The notes under the pieces: model-generated
Database searches by the model: none
What the model saw: the letters and a program-made list of their open reading frames with translations, nothing else
Told to the model about the DNA's origin: nothing
Part shown: positions 61,673 through 64,000 of the stretch, piece by piece
Position numbering within the stretch: position 1 is the first letter of the stretch
Layout of the letters: each line of letters opens with the position of its first letter
NCBI GenBank assembly: GCA_031286695.1
Contig: JAITTY010000011.1
Span: 1 to 64,000, forward strand
Direction: 5' to 3'
Origin: Sphingobacterium sp.
GTDB taxonomy: Bacteria > Bacteroidota > Bacteroidia > Sphingobacteriales > Sphingobacteriaceae
DNA length: 64,000 nucleotides
Translations under genes and position numbers: made by a program

Positions 61673-62716
61673 ATGGAGTGGTCTTTTGTCATAGAAAAAT
61701 TAATACTGGTGTCTATTGTATTCGTTATCACCTTGGTGATCGCGATGTATTCGACACTTGCGGAACGTAAAATTGCAGGCTTTATGCAAGATCGATATGG
61801 TCCTGACCGGGCTGGTATCTTCGGGATCTTGCAACCCTTATGCGACGGTGGAAAGTTCTTCTTTAAGGAGGAAATCATTCCCGCAGGTGCACATAAGGTC
61901 CTGTTTATTTTGGGACCTACAATTGCAATTATAACGGCATGTATCAGTTCTGCTGTTATTCCCTGGGGGCAGGAATTGCAAATTGGAGATCGTACGATTT
62001 CTTTGCAAGTTGCACAAGGCATCAATGTTGGTGTATTGTATATGTTTGGTGTGATTGCATTGGGTGTATATGGTATTATGCTGGGCGGTTGGGCTTCCAA
62101 TAACAAGTTTTCGCTTATGGGCGCAATTCGAGCGGCATCACAGAGTATCAGCTATGAGATCGCCATGGGGTTGTCCCTAATTGCTTTACTGATGGTCACG
62201 CGTACATTGACGCTAGAAGAAATTGTTGCACAGCAGTCTGGCTTTGTCAATTGGAATATCTGGGCGCAACCATTGGGTTTCATCATCTTTATGGTCTGTG
62301 CTTTTGCAGAATGTAATCGGGTACCTTTTGATTTACCGGAGTGTGAGACGGAACTGGTGGGCGGTTACCATACGGAATATTCTTCGATGAAATTGGGGCT
62401 TTATATGTTTTCCGAATACATCAATATGTTCGTCTCTTCTGCATTGATGGCATCACTTTATTTTGGCGGCTATAATTTTCCTTTTATGAATGATCTGGGA
62501 TGGTCGGCCAATATAATCACTATTGTTGGTGTGATCGTATTCTTCGTGAAGATATTGTTGTTTATCTTTTTCTTTATGTGGGTACGCTGGACTTTACCAC
62601 GTTTCCGATATGATCAATTGATGAATTTGGGCTGGAAGATGTTGATCCCATTAGCGATAGCGAATATTGTACTGACGGGAATATTTACATTGATTAAAGA
62701 TACATATTTCTCATAA
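61673..62716 (+). CDS. nuoH: NADH-quinone oxidoreductase subunit H
   Basis: A 347-residue membrane subunit of the ND1 family at the quinone entry. 'AERKIAGFMQDRYGPDRAGI' and 'ECNRVPFDLPECETELVGGY' are the conserved loops; about eight membrane segments. It starts 8 bp after nuoG. A 122-bp gap follows, the longest within the operon, in which only a 20-codon open frame was seen. Confidence 0.97.
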   Translation: MEWSFVIEKLILVSIVFVITLVIAMYSTLAERKIAGFMQDRYGPDRAGIFGILQPLCDGGKFFFKEEIIPAGAHKVLFILGPTIAIITACISSAVIPWGQELQIGDRTISLQVAQGINVGVLYMFGVIALGVYGIMLGGWASNNKFSLMGAIRAASQSISYEIAMGLSLIALLMVTRTLTLEEIVAQQSGFVNWNIWAQPLGFIIFMVCAFAECNRVPFDLPECETELVGGYHTEYSSMKLGLYMFSEYINMFVSSALMASLYFGGYNFPFMNDLGWSANIITIVGVIVFFVKILLFIFFFMWVRWTLPRFRYDQLMNLGWKMLIPLAIANIVLTGIFTLIKDTYFS

Positions 62717-62838
62717 GGAATATCCTTCCTGAGAAGCAAATATATAATGGACACCGATTGGATACTCCATAGGGCCATTGAAGACAAAACGAGCATAGCG
62801 AGCTCATGAAATAATTATTTACAGATGAACGAGTTTTT

Positions 62839-63348
62839 ATGCAACTGACCAATCGTAAAAAAGTAATTGAACAAAAGCCGATGACATTCTCGGAAAGAAT
62901 TTATTTCCCTGCTATTATCAAAGGCTTACGCATTACATTAAGGCATTTTTTTAAGAAAATCCCGACTATTAAATATCCTGAAGAAATAAGACCATATTCG
63001 AAAAATTTCAGGGGGCAGCATTCACTTAAGCGTGATGAAGAGGGACGCGAGCGTTGTACAGCTTGTGGGCTATGTGCTTTGTCCTGTCCAGCGGAGGCGA
63101 TCACGATGACTGCTGCTGAACGGAAAAAAGGCGAAGAACATCTTTATCGTGAGGAAAAATATGCGTCTGTGTATGAAATCAATATGTTGCGTTGTATTTT
63201 CTGTGGCCTTTGTGAAGAGGCCTGTCCTAAAGAAGCCATCTATTTGGATGGTCCGCATGTGACAGCAGACTATCTCCGTAAGGACTTTATCTATGGAAAA
63301 GATAAATTGGTCGAACCAACTTTTGATATTACCAAATTAAAGAGCTAA
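62839..63348 (+). CDS. nuoI: NADH-quinone oxidoreductase subunit I
   Basis: A 169-residue peripheral subunit holding clusters N6a and N6b with two classic motifs: C73, C76, C79, C83 ('CTACGLCALSCPAEAI') and C119, C122, C125, C129 ('CIFCGLCEEACPKEAI'). An amphipathic N-terminal helix ('AIIKGLRITLRHFFKK') attaches it to the membrane arm. Confidence 0.97.
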   Translation: MQLTNRKKVIEQKPMTFSERIYFPAIIKGLRITLRHFFKKIPTIKYPEEIRPYSKNFRGQHSLKRDEEGRERCTACGLCALSCPAEAITMTAAERKKGEEHLYREEKYASVYEINMLRCIFCGLCEEACPKEAIYLDGPHVTADYLRKDFIYGKDKLVEPTFDITKLKS

Positions 63349-63359
63349 ACCAGGAAATT

Positions 63360-63857
63360 ATGACAGTATTTTATTTTGTAGCCTTCTTGTCTATTTTCTT
63401 TGCGCTGATGACCATTTTTACAAAAAATCCTGTGCATAGTGTATTGTATTTAGTCATCACATTTTTTACGTTTACGGTGCATTATATACTCTTAAATGCG
63501 CAGTTTTTGGCTGTGGTAAATTTCATCGTCTATATGGGAGCAATCATGGTCTTATTTTTATTCGTGTTGATGTTGCTCAACCTGAATAAAGATACCGAAC
63601 CTATGAAATCCAATTTGGTCAAGTTTATGGGCGTTATTGCGGGCTGTTGCTTACTGGTGACTTTTTTCGGCGTATACCGTGTCTTTGATATTTCGAATCC
63701 ACTTACCGTTGTTAATCCGGAAATCGGACTGGTTAAGAACCTAGGTAAAGTGTTGTTTAACGAATTTTTGCTTCCTTTTGAACTATCATCACTCTTGTTG
63801 TTGACGGCCATGATCGGAGCGATATTATTAGCTAAGAAAGAACCTAAACAAATCTAA
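63360..63857 (+). CDS. nuoJ: NADH-quinone oxidoreductase subunit J
   Basis: A 165-residue membrane subunit of the ND6 family with five membrane segments; 'NPVHSVLYLVITFFTFTVHY' and 'VVNFIVYMGAIMVLFLFVLM' are its best conserved part (the latter contains the pi-bulge helix). The stop codon overlaps the nuoK start by one base. Confidence 0.96.
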   Translation: MTVFYFVAFLSIFFALMTIFTKNPVHSVLYLVITFFTFTVHYILLNAQFLAVVNFIVYMGAIMVLFLFVLMLLNLNKDTEPMKSNLVKFMGVIAGCCLLVTFFGVYRVFDISNPLTVVNPEIGLVKNLGKVLFNEFLLPFELSSLLLLTAMIGAILLAKKEPKQI

Positions 63858-64000
63858 TGGAAACAGTTGTTCAACAGTTGCAGGGGGTGCCAATAAATCA
63901 CTATTTGATTTTTTGTACGATTATTTTTGCTATTGGTGTTATTGGTGTTCTTATTCGCCGTAACGTCATCATTATCATGATGTCCATTGAGTTGATGCTT
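63857..64000 (+). CDS. nuoK: NADH-quinone oxidoreductase subunit K, cut by window end
   Basis: The ATG at 63857 shares a base with the nuoJ stop. The 48 codons present read METVVQQLQGVPINHYLIFC followed by a hydrophobic segment, then 'IRRNVIIIMMSIELML'. The last part, with the conserved glutamate of MSIELML, is typical of NuoK (ND4L family). The rest lies beyond the window. Confidence 0.93.
   Translation, partial: METVVQQLQGVPINHYLIFCTIIFAIGVIGVLIRRNVIIIMMSIELML

Noticed and set aside
62747..62809. A 20-codon open frame in the nuoH-nuoI gap (MDTDWILHRAIEDKTSIASS)
   Set aside because: Too short, no recognisable motif and no good initiation signal; the gap may simply be spacer.
1..64000. tRNA genes, insertion sequences, prophage or integrase genes
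   Set aside because: No tRNA T-loop pattern, transposase, integrase or phage structural protein was recognised on either strand by eye.

Overview
The window is a stretch of Bacteroidota chromosome, most likely from the Sphingobacteriaceae and plausibly Sphingobacterium. The case for this rests on Bacteroidota -7 elements (TAnnTTTG) and scarce Shine-Dalgarno sites, a Bacteroidota-style omega subunit, an ExbB-ExbD-ExbD-TonB-PstS-like-TPR cluster, a short NuoG, a CarboxypepD_reg-type outer-membrane barrel, and the gene mix as a whole. No phage, insertion sequence, CRISPR array or tRNA was recognised. Genus and species are inference.

Layout. 1-850: the 3' end of a 5S rRNA with its terminator, then about 740 bp without a convincing gene. 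Roughly 180-480 of this is GC-rich (about 56% by hand count) and carries a chain of short perfect hairpins. 0.85-10.6 kb: housekeeping genes, mostly on the minus strand (START-like protein, RsmF-type methyltransferase, coaBC-rpoZ-bamD, Nfu, LolC/E-like permease, metallo-hydrolase, aroE, a TPR protein). 10.7-20.9 kb: OmpA-family porin, Pit phosphate transporter with its DUF47 partner behind a Pho-box-like direct repeat, a PhoR-like kinase, psd, a MORN-repeat protein, polA and rsgA. 21-26.4 kb: two overlapping genes of unknown function (a large periplasmic protein and a lipoprotein resembling DUF3142) facing a divergent AsmA-like gene. 26.6-32.9 kb: Ktr/Trk potassium uptake, a YbjQ protein, a YfhO membrane protein and rnhB. 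33.2-38.6 kb: an outer-membrane barrel protein, an M16 peptidase and fabD. 38.7 kb: an 11-bp tandem repeat between convergent genes. 38.9-46 kb: the RDD / SpoIIM / DUF4129 / DUF4350 / MoxR / DUF58 cluster. 46.4-49.3 kb: metK with what looks like a SAM-II-type riboswitch in its leader, then a lipid kinase and an SUI1 factor. 49.7-55.9 kb: the TonB energy-transduction operon. 56-64 kb: the complex I operon nuoABCDEFGHIJ and the start of nuoK.

How it fits together. The TonB operon energises outer-membrane receptors using the proton gradient that complex I helps to build. BamD, OmpA, the LolC/E-like permease, psd, the AsmA-like protein and the barrel protein are all concerned with the envelope. 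PhoR-like kinase, DUF47 and Pit form a phosphate block.

The observations most worth checking are the metK leader RNA, the 11-bp tandem repeat, the structured GC-rich stretch beside the rRNA operon, the Pho-box-like element, an extended promoter motif repeated before four genes, and the unexplained gene pair at 21-24.4 kb. All coordinates and motif positions were read by eye; family names are recognised from memory and were not searched.
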